Source: Lachnospiraceae bacterium UBA3711 (GTDB lineage Bacteria > Bacillota > Clostridia > Lachnospirales > Lachnospiraceae). From it: a stretch of DNA of 13,875 nt. The notes below the pieces were generated by a model. The model was not told where the DNA came from, did not search any database, and saw only the letters and a list, made by a program, of their open reading frames with translations. The stretch is taken from contig DFHY01000044.1 of assembly GCA_002371345.1 (NCBI GenBank), positions 1 to 13,875 of the forward strand, given 5' to 3'. The translations under genes and the position numbers were made by a program. Positions 5,158-12,292 of this stretch are shown piece after piece; position 1 is the stretch's first letter; each line of letters begins with the position of its first letter.

Positions 5158-6381
5158 ATGGCACGTTTCACTCTGCCCAGAGACCTGTATTTCGGTAAAG
5201 GTGCGCTGGAGAATCTGAAGGGACTCAAGGGTAAGAAGGCAATTATCTGTGTCGGCGGCGGTTCCATGAAGCGTTTCGGCTTCCTTGACCGCGCACAGAA
5301 ATACCTGGAAGAGGCAGGCATGGAGGTTAAGCTGTTCGAGGGTATCGAGAGCGACCCATCCGTGGATACCGTCATGAAGGGCGCGGCTGTGATGCAGGAG
5401 TTCGGTCCGGACTGGATTGTCGCTATCGGCGGCGGCAGCCCTATCGACGCAGCTAAGGCTATGTGGATCAAGTATGAGTATCCGGAGTGCACATTTGAGG
5501 ACATGTGCAAGGTGTTCGGCATCCCGGAACTTCGCCGCAAGGCTCATTTCTGCGCAGTTTCCTCAACGAGCGGAACAGCCACTGAAGTCACGGCTTTCTC
5601 AATCATTACCGATTATGAGAAAGGCATAAAGTATCCTATCGCTGACTTCGAGATCACTCCTGATGTAGCTATCGTTGATCCGGAGCTTGCGGAAACTATG
5701 CCGAAGAAGCTGGTCGCCCATACCGGTATGGACGCTATGACCCATGCTATCGAGGCATATGTGTCAACCGCCAACAGCGACTACACCGATCCGCTGGCTA
5801 TCCACGCCATCGAGATGATCATGAAGGATCTGGTACCGTCCTACAACGAAGACATGGCAGCGCGTGACCGCATGCATGACGCACAGTGTCTGGCCGGCAT
5901 GGCGTTCAGCAACGCTCTGCTGGGTATTGTCCACTCAATGGCGCATAAGACCGGCGCGATCTTCGCTGATTACGGCGCACATATCATCCATGGCGCGGCG
6001 AACGCTATGTACCTGCCGAAGGTTATCGCCTTCAACGCTAAGGACGAGACCGCTAAGAAGCGTTACGGCGTGATCGTGGATTATATGGGTATCGCGGACA
6101 AGAACGATTCAGATGACGTGAAGGTCAGCAAGCTTATCAGCTTCCTGCGCGGCATGAACGATCAGCTGAACATTCCTCACTGCATCAAGAACTATGGCGC
6201 GGACAGCTATCCCTGCGAGCAGGGCTTCGTTCCGGAGGAAGTATTCCTTGAGCGTCTGCCGGAGATCGCGAAGAACGCGATCCTCGACGCGTGCACGGGT
6301 TCCAATCCCCGCCAGCCGAGCCAGGAGGAGATGGAGAAGCTGCTTAAGTGCTGCTACTACGATACAGAAGTAGATTTCTGA
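5158..6381 (+). CDS. Iron-containing (type III) alcohol dehydrogenase
   Basis: The product is 407 residues, within the family's normal size, and probably cytosolic. AGGAGGT (5143-5149) lies 8 nt before the ATG. The N-terminal nucleotide-binding domain carries ICVGGGSMKRFGF (about 30-42) and AIGGGSPIDAAKA (89-101), the GGGSxxD signature. The predicted metal ligands are D192 and H196 (in TGMDAMTHAIEA), H259 (in HSMAHKTGA) and H278 (in HIIHGAANAMYLP); a few extra residues separate the last two histidines compared with FucO, as is usual for this clostridial subgroup. Enzymes of this type interconvert aldehydes and primary alcohols with NAD(P)H, for example acetaldehyde/ethanol or butyraldehyde/butanol. 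Substrate and cofactor cannot be read from the sequence. It would be a reductant-consuming end step, in keeping with the redox genes downstream. The LysR gene upstream is the likeliest regulator. Confidence 0.95.
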   Translation: MARFTLPRDLYFGKGALENLKGLKGKKAIICVGGGSMKRFGFLDRAQKYLEEAGMEVKLFEGIESDPSVDTVMKGAAVMQEFGPDWIVAIGGGSPIDAAKAMWIKYEYPECTFEDMCKVFGIPELRRKAHFCAVSSTSGTATEVTAFSIITDYEKGIKYPIADFEITPDVAIVDPELAETMPKKLVAHTGMDAMTHAIEAYVSTANSDYTDPLAIHAIEMIMKDLVPSYNEDMAARDRMHDAQCLAGMAFSNALLGIVHSMAHKTGAIFADYGAHIIHGAANAMYLPKVIAFNAKDETAKKRYGVIVDYMGIADKNDSDDVKVSKLISFLRGMNDQLNIPHCIKNYGADSYPCEQGFVPEEVFLERLPEIAKNAILDACTGSNPRQPSQEEMEKLLKCCYYDTEVDF

Positions 6382-6390
6382 TAACACGTT

Positions 6391-6429
6391 AACCCGGGAA
6401 CATTGCGTTTTTGGCGGTGTTTCTGGGTT
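6391..6429 (+). terminator. Stem-loop after the alcohol dehydrogenase gene, possible terminator
   Basis: AACCCGGGAACA (6391-6402) pairs with TGTTTCTGGGTT (6418-6429) over 12 positions, ten Watson-Crick and two G-U, with a 15-nt loop. It begins 9 nt after the dehydrogenase stop codon, where a terminator is expected. The following ATTTGCG is only weakly T-rich, so partial read-through into nfnA is possible. Confidence 0.45.
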
Positions 6430-6613
6430 ATTTGCGATATGATGCCCAGCGCCCGGTACAGCATTGCTGGAAGGCGCGAATCTGTGTGCATCCTGTCGGA
6501 GTTTTTATAGTCAGCGTCCATGATGCTTTTGGCGTTGACCTAAGTAATATCATTGCGTCCGCGTGAATGACTTCGGCGGACGTGGAAACACATTTTTAGT
6601 CAGGAGTGAACCT
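6430..6613 (+). promoter_or_regulatory. Potentially structured 5' leader of the nfnAB-nadK-rex-hyd gene set
   Basis: This gene-free stretch contains two further inverted repeats. GCGCC (6449-6453) pairs with GGCGC (6473-6477), enclosing CAGC/GCTG (6459-6462, 6466-6469). CGTCCGC (6556-6562) pairs with GCGGACG (6576-6582) across a 13-nt loop and is followed by a CATTTTT stretch (6591-6597), which gives it an attenuator-like look. I see no convincing -35/-10 pair: TTGACC at 6535 has no matching -10 box. I match no known riboswitch class and see no Rex-type TTGTnAAnnnnTTnACAA site. Confidence 0.4.
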
Positions 6614-7462
6614 ATGTATAAGATTGTTCGCAAAAAGGCGCTTAACCCCACTGTGACCCAGATGGAGATAGAAGCGCCGCTGGTGGCCAATAAGGCCAGA
6701 CCGGGCCAGTTTATCATCCTGCGCGTGGACGAGGAGGGAGAACGTATCCCTCTGACCGTTGCGGGAACCAACCCTGAAGAAGGTACCGTGAAGATCATCT
6801 TCCAGATCGTCGGCGCCACCACAGAGCAGCTGAATCATAAGAACGAGGGCGAATCCATTCAGGACTTCGTAGGTCCTCTGGGCGTTGCCACCCATACTGA
6901 AGGCATAAAGAAGGTGTGTATAGTCGGCGGCGGAGTAGGCTGTGCCATCGCTATGCCGGTTGCCCAGGAGTTTCACTCCCTTGGCGCGGAGGTTACCAGC
7001 ATCATCGGTTTCCGCAGCAAAGACCTGCTGATTCTCGAGGATGAGTTCAGGGCATGTTCCGACAAGCTTATCGTGATGACTGATGACGGCAGCTACGCGC
7101 GCCATGGCAATGTCACTGTACCGCTGAAGGAGATGCTTGAGGCTGGCGAGAAGTTCGATGCTATCATCACGATCGGCCCGCTGATCATGATGAAGTTCGT
7201 GACGCTCACGGCAAAGCCCTTCGGAGTACCGGTCACGGCAAGCATGAACCCGATTATGATTGACGGAACCGGTATGTGCGGAGGCTGCCGCCTGACGCTG
7301 AATCAGGACGGAAAGCGTGTGACGAAGTTTGCCTGCGTAGACGGTCCTGACTTCAACGCTTATGAGATCGATTTCGACGAGGCCATGAGCCGCGGCAGAA
7401 TGTATTTCGATTATGAGCGTCGTGCCCACGAAGAGGTGTGCAACCTCTTTAAGAATGCCTGA
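6614..7462 (+). CDS. nfnA: NADH-dependent ferredoxin:NADP+ oxidoreductase small subunit NfnA (FNR/PyrK-like)
   Basis: The product is 282 residues. The ATG at 6614 has AGGAG (6602-6606) 7 nt upstream; an upstream in-frame GTG at 6563 lacks a ribosome binding site and would add 17 non-conserved residues. The fold is that of ferredoxin-NADP reductase. The FAD-binding RIPLTVAG is at 44-51, the nucleotide-binding KVCIVGGGVGCAIA begins near 100, and the C-terminal iron-sulfur region DGTGMCGGCR (C222, C225) continues to C241 in KFACVDGPDF. D217 sits where PyrK proteins have the first cluster cysteine, which matches Nfn-type subunits with an Asp-ligated [2Fe-2S] cluster. With NfnB it forms the cytosolic flavin-bifurcating complex that couples NADH and reduced ferredoxin to NADP+ reduction. 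The nfnB gene follows after 14 nt, which excludes a PyrK role because no pyrD is nearby. Confidence 0.9.
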   Translation: MYKIVRKKALNPTVTQMEIEAPLVANKARPGQFIILRVDEEGERIPLTVAGTNPEEGTVKIIFQIVGATTEQLNHKNEGESIQDFVGPLGVATHTEGIKKVCIVGGGVGCAIAMPVAQEFHSLGAEVTSIIGFRSKDLLILEDEFRACSDKLIVMTDDGSYARHGNVTVPLKEMLEAGEKFDAIITIGPLIMMKFVTLTAKPFGVPVTASMNPIMIDGTGMCGGCRLTLNQDGKRVTKFACVDGPDFNAYEIDFDEAMSRGRMYFDYERRAHEEVCNLFKNA

Positions 7463-7476
7463 GGAGGAGTAAGAAA

Positions 7477-8886
7477 ATGGCTGTAATTCCAAAGAAACAT
7501 GAGATGCCGACCCAGGCACCGGAGGTGCGCGCCCACAACTTCAGTGAGGTGGCCCTGGGATACACACAGGAGATTGCCGTGGCGGAAGCCGAGCGCTGCC
7601 TGAACTGCAAGACTCGTCCATGCGTGGCAGGCTGCCCGGTTAATATTTACATTCCCGAGTTTATCCAGAAGGTCAAGGAATGTGACTTCGAGGGCGCTTA
7701 TCAGATCATCAGCCAGACATCGTCGCTGCCTGCTGTCTGCGGCCGTGTCTGTCCACAGGAGACTCAGTGCGAGAGTAAATGCACTCTCGGGAAGAAGTTT
7801 GAGCCTGTCGGTATAGGACGCCTTGAGCGTTTCGTCGCTGACTGGCACAATGCTCACGCGGAGGGGAAGGCTGTTGCCCCTGAGAGCAACGGGCATCGCG
7901 TGGCTGTTGTAGGCTCCGGCCCCAGCGGACTGACCTGCGCCGGCGATCTGGCAAAGAAGGGCTACAAGGTGAGCGTGTTCGAAGCGCTTCATACTGCCGG
8001 CGGCGTGCTGGTATATGGTATTCCGGAGTTCCGTCTTCCAAAGGCGATCGTCGCGAAGGAGGTTGAAACTCTCAAGGAGCTTGGCGTTGATGTTGAACCT
8101 AATGTGGTCATCGGCAAGACTCTGACTATTGACGAGCTGTTTGACATGGGCTACGAGGCCGTGTTCGTCGGATCAGGCGCAGGCCTGCCGCGGTTCATGA
8201 ACATCCCGGGCGAGAGCCTGAAGGGCGTATATTCGGCCAACGAATTCCTTACCCGCAGCAATCTGATGAAGGCCTACAAGGACGACCCGAAGACCCCGAT
8301 CATGAAGGGCGGAAACGTTGCGGTCGTTGGCGGCGGCAATGTCGCCATGGACGCGGCGCGTACAGCATTGCGTCTTGGGGCTGAGCACGTATATATCGTG
8401 TACCGCCGCTCTATGGAAGAGCTTCCCGCCCGCCGGGAGGAGGTTGAGCATGCCCAGGAGGAAGGTATCGATTTCAGGCTGCTGTGCAACCCGATCGAGA
8501 TCCTGGGATACAACAACCCGGATAATCCCCGCGATGAGAAGAACGGCTTCGTCACCGGAATACGCTGTGTGAAGATGGAGCTGGGAGAGCCTGATGCAAG
8601 CGGCCGCCGCCGCCCGGTAGTTATTCCGGGGAGCGAGTTTGACCTGGATGTTGACGCAGTGGTCATGTCCATCGGAACCAGCCCGAATCCGCTCATCAAG
8701 AACACGACGAAGGGACTTGAGGTCAACGATCATGGCGGAATCATCGTAAATGAGGACGGCCTGACGAGCCGCGAGGGCGTATATGCCGGAGGTGACGCGG
8801 TAACCGGCGCGGCTACTGTCATTTCAGCTATGGGAGCCGGTAAGGTGGCAGCCAAGGCCATCGATGAGTACCTTAGCAAGAAATAA
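7477..8886 (+). CDS. nfnB: NADH-dependent ferredoxin:NADP+ oxidoreductase large subunit NfnB (GltD-like)
   Basis: The product is 469 residues, the usual length for NfnB or standalone GltA-like proteins. GAGGAGGAG precedes the ATG by about 6 nt. The N-terminal domain provides cysteines for two [4Fe-4S] clusters: CLNCKTRPCVAGCP (C41, C44, C49, C53) and CGRVCPQETQCESKC (C88, C92, C98, C102). The FAD site RVAVVGSGPSGLTCAGDLA begins near 141 and the NADPH site NVAVVGGGNVAMDAARTAL near 283. YIVYRRSMEELPARREEVEHA and the C-terminal GVYAGGDAVTGAATVISAMG are conserved in the glutamate-synthase beta-subunit family. The nfnA neighbour and the absence of a glutamate synthase large subunit argue for Nfn and against GltD. 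In this complex the large subunit holds the bifurcating FAD and the NADPH and ferredoxin sites. The nadK gene follows after 16 nt. Confidence 0.93.
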   Translation: MAVIPKKHEMPTQAPEVRAHNFSEVALGYTQEIAVAEAERCLNCKTRPCVAGCPVNIYIPEFIQKVKECDFEGAYQIISQTSSLPAVCGRVCPQETQCESKCTLGKKFEPVGIGRLERFVADWHNAHAEGKAVAPESNGHRVAVVGSGPSGLTCAGDLAKKGYKVSVFEALHTAGGVLVYGIPEFRLPKAIVAKEVETLKELGVDVEPNVVIGKTLTIDELFDMGYEAVFVGSGAGLPRFMNIPGESLKGVYSANEFLTRSNLMKAYKDDPKTPIMKGGNVAVVGGGNVAMDAARTALRLGAEHVYIVYRRSMEELPARREEVEHAQEEGIDFRLLCNPIEILGYNNPDNPRDEKNGFVTGIRCVKMELGEPDASGRRRPVVIPGSEFDLDVDAVVMSIGTSPNPLIKNTTKGLEVNDHGGIIVNEDGLTSREGVYAGGDAVTGAATVISAMGAGKVAAKAIDEYLSKK

Positions 8887-8902
8887 GAAAAGAGGTTAAT
8901 CT

Positions 8903-9721
8903 ATGAGGCTGTTCCTGGTACCCAATGGTTTTACCGATACACAGGTCGAACAGGCGGCTAAGTGCTGTGAGACACTGGCTGCCGGCGGTCACACCTGTGG
9001 AGTGGGGCCCGGGGACAGCCTCCGTTTGTTTGGCGACAGCCGCGGCGCAGTGCTTAAACCAGAGGAGTGCGACATTATCGTATCGCTTGGCGGTGACGGT
9101 TCCGTTCTGCGGGCGGCGCAGCTGGCTCTTCAATGCAGCAAGCCTCTGCTGGGAATCAACAGCGGGCGGGTCGGATGGCTGTGCGCCATGGATTATAGTG
9201 AGACAGGCAGGTTTGATGAGATTATGGCAGACTGCGAGCTGACCGGGAAGAAGCTGCTGTCATTTGAATATCACAATGAAACTTATCACGCACTCAATGA
9301 CATATTGATCGGGAAGCGCAATTTCGGCGGGACCGTGGTTCTGGAGGCATCGGTGGATAATGGGGAACATGTTCTGATCCGCGGCGACGGGCTGATTATC
9401 TCTACACCGACAGGCTCCACCGCCTACAACCTGTCTGCGGGAGGACCGGTTCTGGATACAGAGCTTCCCGCGATTCTGCTTACGCCTGTATGTTCACGAG
9501 GCAGCTTCACCCGTTCGACAGTGATAGATGACTCAAGGACTGTAAATGTGGCTGTTCGCAGCGATACTGCGGGGATCTACGCGGACGGACGGTATGTCGG
9601 CGACCTCGACGGTGTCATTACGGCCCGAAGGTCCTCTAAGACACTGTCTATATATATGCGCAGGAGCCGTAAGGCCGGGATGAGGCTGTGGGGGATGAAC
9701 GGAGAGGAGCACGGTGCGTGA
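8903..9721 (+). CDS. nadK: NAD kinase
   Basis: The product is 272 residues, normal for bacterial ATP- or polyphosphate-dependent NAD kinase, which phosphorylates NAD+ (and in some species NADH) to NADP(H). AGAGG (8891-8895) lies 7 nt before the ATG. Motifs appear in order: IIVSLGGDGSVLRAAQL with GGDGS at 63-67, LLGINSGRVGWLC near 83-94, the N-D of ALNDILIGKR at 132-133, and RGDGLIISTPTGSTAYNLSA from about 160, the diagnostic C-terminal motif. The usual IxPxCPHxLxxRP segment is changed to LLTPVCSRGSFTRSTV, an uncommon variant near the substrate site. The gene sits directly between the NADP+-reducing nfnAB and the NADH sensor rex, so it likely contributes to the same pyridine-nucleotide balance. 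Its last 4 nt overlap the rex start (GTGA), so the two are probably translationally coupled. Confidence 0.92.
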   Translation: MRLFLVPNGFTDTQVEQAAKCCETLAAGGHTCGVGPGDSLRLFGDSRGAVLKPEECDIIVSLGGDGSVLRAAQLALQCSKPLLGINSGRVGWLCAMDYSETGRFDEIMADCELTGKKLLSFEYHNETYHALNDILIGKRNFGGTVVLEASVDNGEHVLIRGDGLIISTPTGSTAYNLSAGGPVLDTELPAILLTPVCSRGSFTRSTVIDDSRTVNVAVRSDTAGIYADGRYVGDLDGVITARRSSKTLSIYMRRSRKAGMRLWGMNGEEHGA

Positions 9722-10353
9722 AGAAATCGAATCTTTCGAGAGCTACTCTTGGACGGCTGCCTGCATACCTGAGGTATCTGCAGGATAAGGATGACGAGTA
9801 TGTCTCCGCCGCAGAGATGGCGCGTGCCATGAATATGTGTGAGGTTACGGTGCGCAAGGACCTGAGCCGTGTCAGCAGTGAAGGCAGACCTAAGGTGGGC
9901 TATCCAAGACGGGAGCTGATCTCGAACCTGGATGAGCTGCTGGGAAAGCGGAACAGGGTGGACGTGGTCGTGGCCGGTGCAGGAAAGCTTGGACAGGCTC
10001 TGATGCGTTACCGCGGATTTGAGGATTTTGGCCTGCACATACTGGCCGGCTTCGACTGTGAGGCCTCCAGGCTTAACCCTCACTCCGACTGCCCTGTGCT
10101 GCCGGTTGAAGAGATGTCGGAATTCTGCCGGACACATGGTGTAAGGGTGGGTGTGATTGCTGTGCCTGAGGGCTCGGCCCAGACGGTGTGCGATACGCTG
10201 GTCGAGGGAGGCGTCACGGCAATCTGGAACTTCGCGTCCTATTCGCTTAAAACTCCGCGGGGTGTTACCGTTCAGAGTGAGAATCTGGCGCTGTCGCTGG
10301 CGCATTTGTGCCTTGCGAATGGAAAAGGGAACGATGGGAGGATTCAAACATGA
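9718..10353 (+). CDS. rex: Redox-sensing transcriptional repressor Rex
   Basis: The product is 211 residues from the GTG at 9718, which fits the family length. GAGAGGAG (9702-9709) lies 8 nt upstream and the start forms a GTGA overlap with the nadK stop. An in-frame GTG at 9688 would add ten unneeded residues. The N-terminal winged helix (about 5-70) includes ATLGRLPAYLRYLQ, VSAAEMARAMNMCEVTVRKD and KVGYPRRELI. The Rossmann domain has VVVAGAGKLGQALMRYRGF with GAGKLG at 87-92, then VGVIAVPEGSAQTVCDTLVE and AIWNFASYSLKTP. All are characteristic of Rex. Rex dimers bind DNA when NAD+ predominates and release it when NADH rises, typically derepressing alcohol dehydrogenase, hydrogenase and related genes. 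I found no clear Rex operator in this window. It overlaps the next gene by 4 nt (ATGA). Confidence 0.93.
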   Translation: MKKSNLSRATLGRLPAYLRYLQDKDDEYVSAAEMARAMNMCEVTVRKDLSRVSSEGRPKVGYPRRELISNLDELLGKRNRVDVVVAGAGKLGQALMRYRGFEDFGLHILAGFDCEASRLNPHSDCPVLPVEEMSEFCRTHGVRVGVIAVPEGSAQTVCDTLVEGGVTAIWNFASYSLKTPRGVTVQSENLALSLAHLCLANGKGNDGRIQT

Positions 10354-10610
10354 TTTTTGTTACTATCTGTGTTGGGTCATCATGTCATATTCACGGCTCC
10401 GAGCAGATCATAGAACTACTTGACAAGGCAATCCGTGAGCATGGCATGGAGGATGAGATCATTCCCTCGGGGGGATTCTGCTTTGAAAAATGCAATCGCC
10501 ATGGTGTGACCATGCAGGTCGACGATGACATTTTCACAGGTATCACTCCGGAGTCCTTTGATGCTTTTTTTAACGAAACTATACTGCCGAGAGCACAAGC
10601 ACAGAGGTGA
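10350..10610 (+). CDS. Small NuoE-like [2Fe-2S] thioredoxin-fold ferredoxin
   Basis: The product is 86 residues from the ATG at 10350, with GGGAGG (10336-10341) 8 nt upstream and a 4-nt ATGA overlap with rex. The longer frame opening at 10308 lies inside rex and is not needed. The cysteine pattern is CVGSSC (Cx4C, residues about 7-12) and CFEKC (Cx3C, about 44-48), the spacing of the NuoE/HydC-type thioredoxin-like [2Fe-2S] fold. No NuoE N-terminal helical domain is present, so it is the cluster domain alone. Such proteins lie next to [FeFe]-hydrogenase genes in Clostridia and presumably pass electrons to or from a partner. The neighbour downstream is a putative sensory hydrogenase, its most likely partner. 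Function is inferred from fold and position only. Confidence 0.8.
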   Translation: MIFVTICVGSSCHIHGSEQIIELLDKAIREHGMEDEIIPSGGFCFEKCNRHGVTMQVDDDIFTGITPESFDAFFNETILPRAQAQR

Positions 10611-10615
10611 AAACC

Positions 10616-12292
10616 ATGCCAAACTGTATGACATTGAAGAAATCCAACTGTAAGAACTGCCACAAATGCATCAGAAACTGTCCCGTCAAGTCCATCCGTT
10701 TCTCGGCGGGACAGGCTCATATTATTCCCGATGAATGCATACTTTGTGGACATTGCCTGGTGGTATGTCCACAGAACGCGAAGCAGATTGTCAGTGAGAT
10801 AGAGAAGGTGCAGGTGATGCTGCGCAGCGGGGAGCATGTAATCGTAAGCCTGGCCCCGTCCTTCGCCGCTAACTACCGCGGTGTCGGTATAGAAGGCATG
10901 AGGGAGGCGCTGAAGAAGCTTGGCTTTGCGGATGCTGAGGAGACAGCCATTGGAGCCACGATGGTAAAGCGGGAATATGAGCGTCTGCTGCATGAGGAGA
11001 AACGTGACGTCGTCATCTCATCATGCTGCCATACGGTCAACCTGCTGATCCGCAAGTACTTCCCGGAGCAGCTTCCGTATCTCGCGGATGTTCTGACGCC
11101 GATGCAGGCTCATTGCGTGGATATCAAGCGGCGTCATCCTGGCGCAAAGTGTGTATTCATCGGTCCCTGCGTGGCGAAGAAGGATGAGGCTGAAGACAGC
11201 GGCGGAATAGTTGACGCTGTGCTGACATTTGAGGAACTGACACTCTGGCTGAAGCAGGAGGGTATCACTCTGAAGCATGCTGTTGAAGAGAACGATGAGA
11301 GCAGGGCCAGATTCTTCCCGACTACCGGCGGAATCCTGAAGACAATGGCGACAGACGAGCCTGGATATTCCTACATGGCGATTGAGGGGGTTGAGAACTG
11401 TGCCGCCGCGCTTAAAGATATTGCCGAGGGACATGTTCACCGCTGCTTCATAGAGATGTCGGCATGTATAGGAAGCTGCGTAGGCGGACCGGTTATGGAC
11501 AGCCGCCGCGGCAGTCCCGTCGGAGATTATCTCGCGATATCGGATTACGCCGGAAACAGCGATTTCCCGGTTCAGCAGCCGGATCCGCTTGAGATGAAGC
11601 AGGCCTATACTCCGATAAGCTTCAGCTGCGTGATGCCGACCGAAAAACAGATTGAAGAAATCCTTGGAGAGATGGGCAAGCATAAGCCGGAAGATGAGCT
11701 TAACTGCGGCACCTGCGGTTACAATACCTGCCGCGAGAAGGCAGTCGCTATCTTCCAGGGCAAGGCGGAGATATCGATGTGTCTGCCGTACCTGATGGAG
11801 CGTTCCGAGAGCTTCTCAGCGGATATAGTAAAGAATATTCCGAGCCCGCTGCTGGTTCTGAATGACCGGCTTGAGGTACAGCAGGTAAATGTTGCCGCCC
11901 TGAAGATGATGAAGCTGTACACACCATCCGATATTCTTGGCGACCAGGTGGACAGGGTACTTGATCCGTCAGCCTGTGAACAGGTGCTTAAGACAGGCCT
12001 GGGCGTATTTAACCAGCATATGTACCTGGCGGAGTACGGCCGCTTCGTGAAGCAGACGGTTGTGCCGATCGAGCAGGGACGGCTTCTTCTGTGCATATTG
12101 AATGACGTTACGGATGAGGAGAACATCCGGCAGCGCAGAGAGGAGATACAGCAGGAGACCGCCGAGGTTGCCGATAAGGTCGTGGCGAAGCAGATGCGCA
12201 TAGTGCAGGAGATTGCCTCGCTGCTTGGCGAGACTGCCGCTGAGACCAAGGTTGCCCTGGCAAAGCTGAAGGAGTCGATTCGCGATGAATGA
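10616..12292 (+). CDS. hydS: HydS-type (group C) putative sensory [FeFe]-hydrogenase with PAS domain
   Basis: The product is 558 residues. The ATG at 10616 is preferred (AGAGG at 10603-10607, 8 nt upstream) over a GTG at 10607 that overlaps the preceding stop codon. Domains in order: a 2x[4Fe-4S] ferredoxin (C12, C15, C18, C22; C41, C44, C47, C51); an H-cluster domain with L1 SSCCH (C137, C138), L2 IGPCVAKKDE (C185) and L3 EMSACIGSCVGGP (C284, C288); a further Fe-S motif CGTCGYNTC plus C389 (C364, C367, C372); a PAS-like domain at about 403-505; and a C-terminal coiled-coil-like helix. All cysteines expected to hold the H-cluster are present. The two active-site methionines of catalytic enzymes are Gly183 and Ser282 here, as described for sensory forms. 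The PAS and helix suggest H2 or redox sensing with signal output. It overlaps the phosphatase gene by 8 nt, pointing to a coupled pair. Maturases (HydEFG) are not in the window. Confidence 0.87.
   Translation: MPNCMTLKKSNCKNCHKCIRNCPVKSIRFSAGQAHIIPDECILCGHCLVVCPQNAKQIVSEIEKVQVMLRSGEHVIVSLAPSFAANYRGVGIEGMREALKKLGFADAEETAIGATMVKREYERLLHEEKRDVVISSCCHTVNLLIRKYFPEQLPYLADVLTPMQAHCVDIKRRHPGAKCVFIGPCVAKKDEAEDSGGIVDAVLTFEELTLWLKQEGITLKHAVEENDESRARFFPTTGGILKTMATDEPGYSYMAIEGVENCAAALKDIAEGHVHRCFIEMSACIGSCVGGPVMDSRRGSPVGDYLAISDYAGNSDFPVQQPDPLEMKQAYTPISFSCVMPTEKQIEEILGEMGKHKPEDELNCGTCGYNTCREKAVAIFQGKAEISMCLPYLMERSESFSADIVKNIPSPLLVLNDRLEVQQVNVAALKMMKLYTPSDILGDQVDRVLDPSACEQVLKTGLGVFNQHMYLAEYGRFVKQTVVPIEQGRLLLCILNDVTDEENIRQRREEIQQETAEVADKVVAKQMRIVQEIASLLGETAAETKVALAKLKESIRDE

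Noticed and set aside
6563..6613. Upstream GTG start adding 17 residues to NfnA
   Set aside because: No ribosome binding site precedes it, it lies inside a stem-loop, and NfnA proteins start at the MYKI-like segment.
6596..7519. Reverse-strand ORF of 307 codons over nfnA
   Set aside because: Its protein is an antisense shadow of nfnA with no family resemblance; GC-rich genes often leave open antisense frames.
6614..8886. PyrK/GltD annotation (dihydroorotate dehydrogenase electron-transfer subunit plus glutamate synthase small subunit)
   Set aside because: Neither pyrD nor gltB is adjacent, and the pair order, cysteine pattern and Asp before the NfnA cysteines fit NfnAB better.
11719..12249. 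Reverse-strand ORF of 176 codons over the hydrogenase gene
   Set aside because: Low-complexity Ser/Arg-rich antisense translation of a clearly coding gene, with no ribosome binding site or domain.
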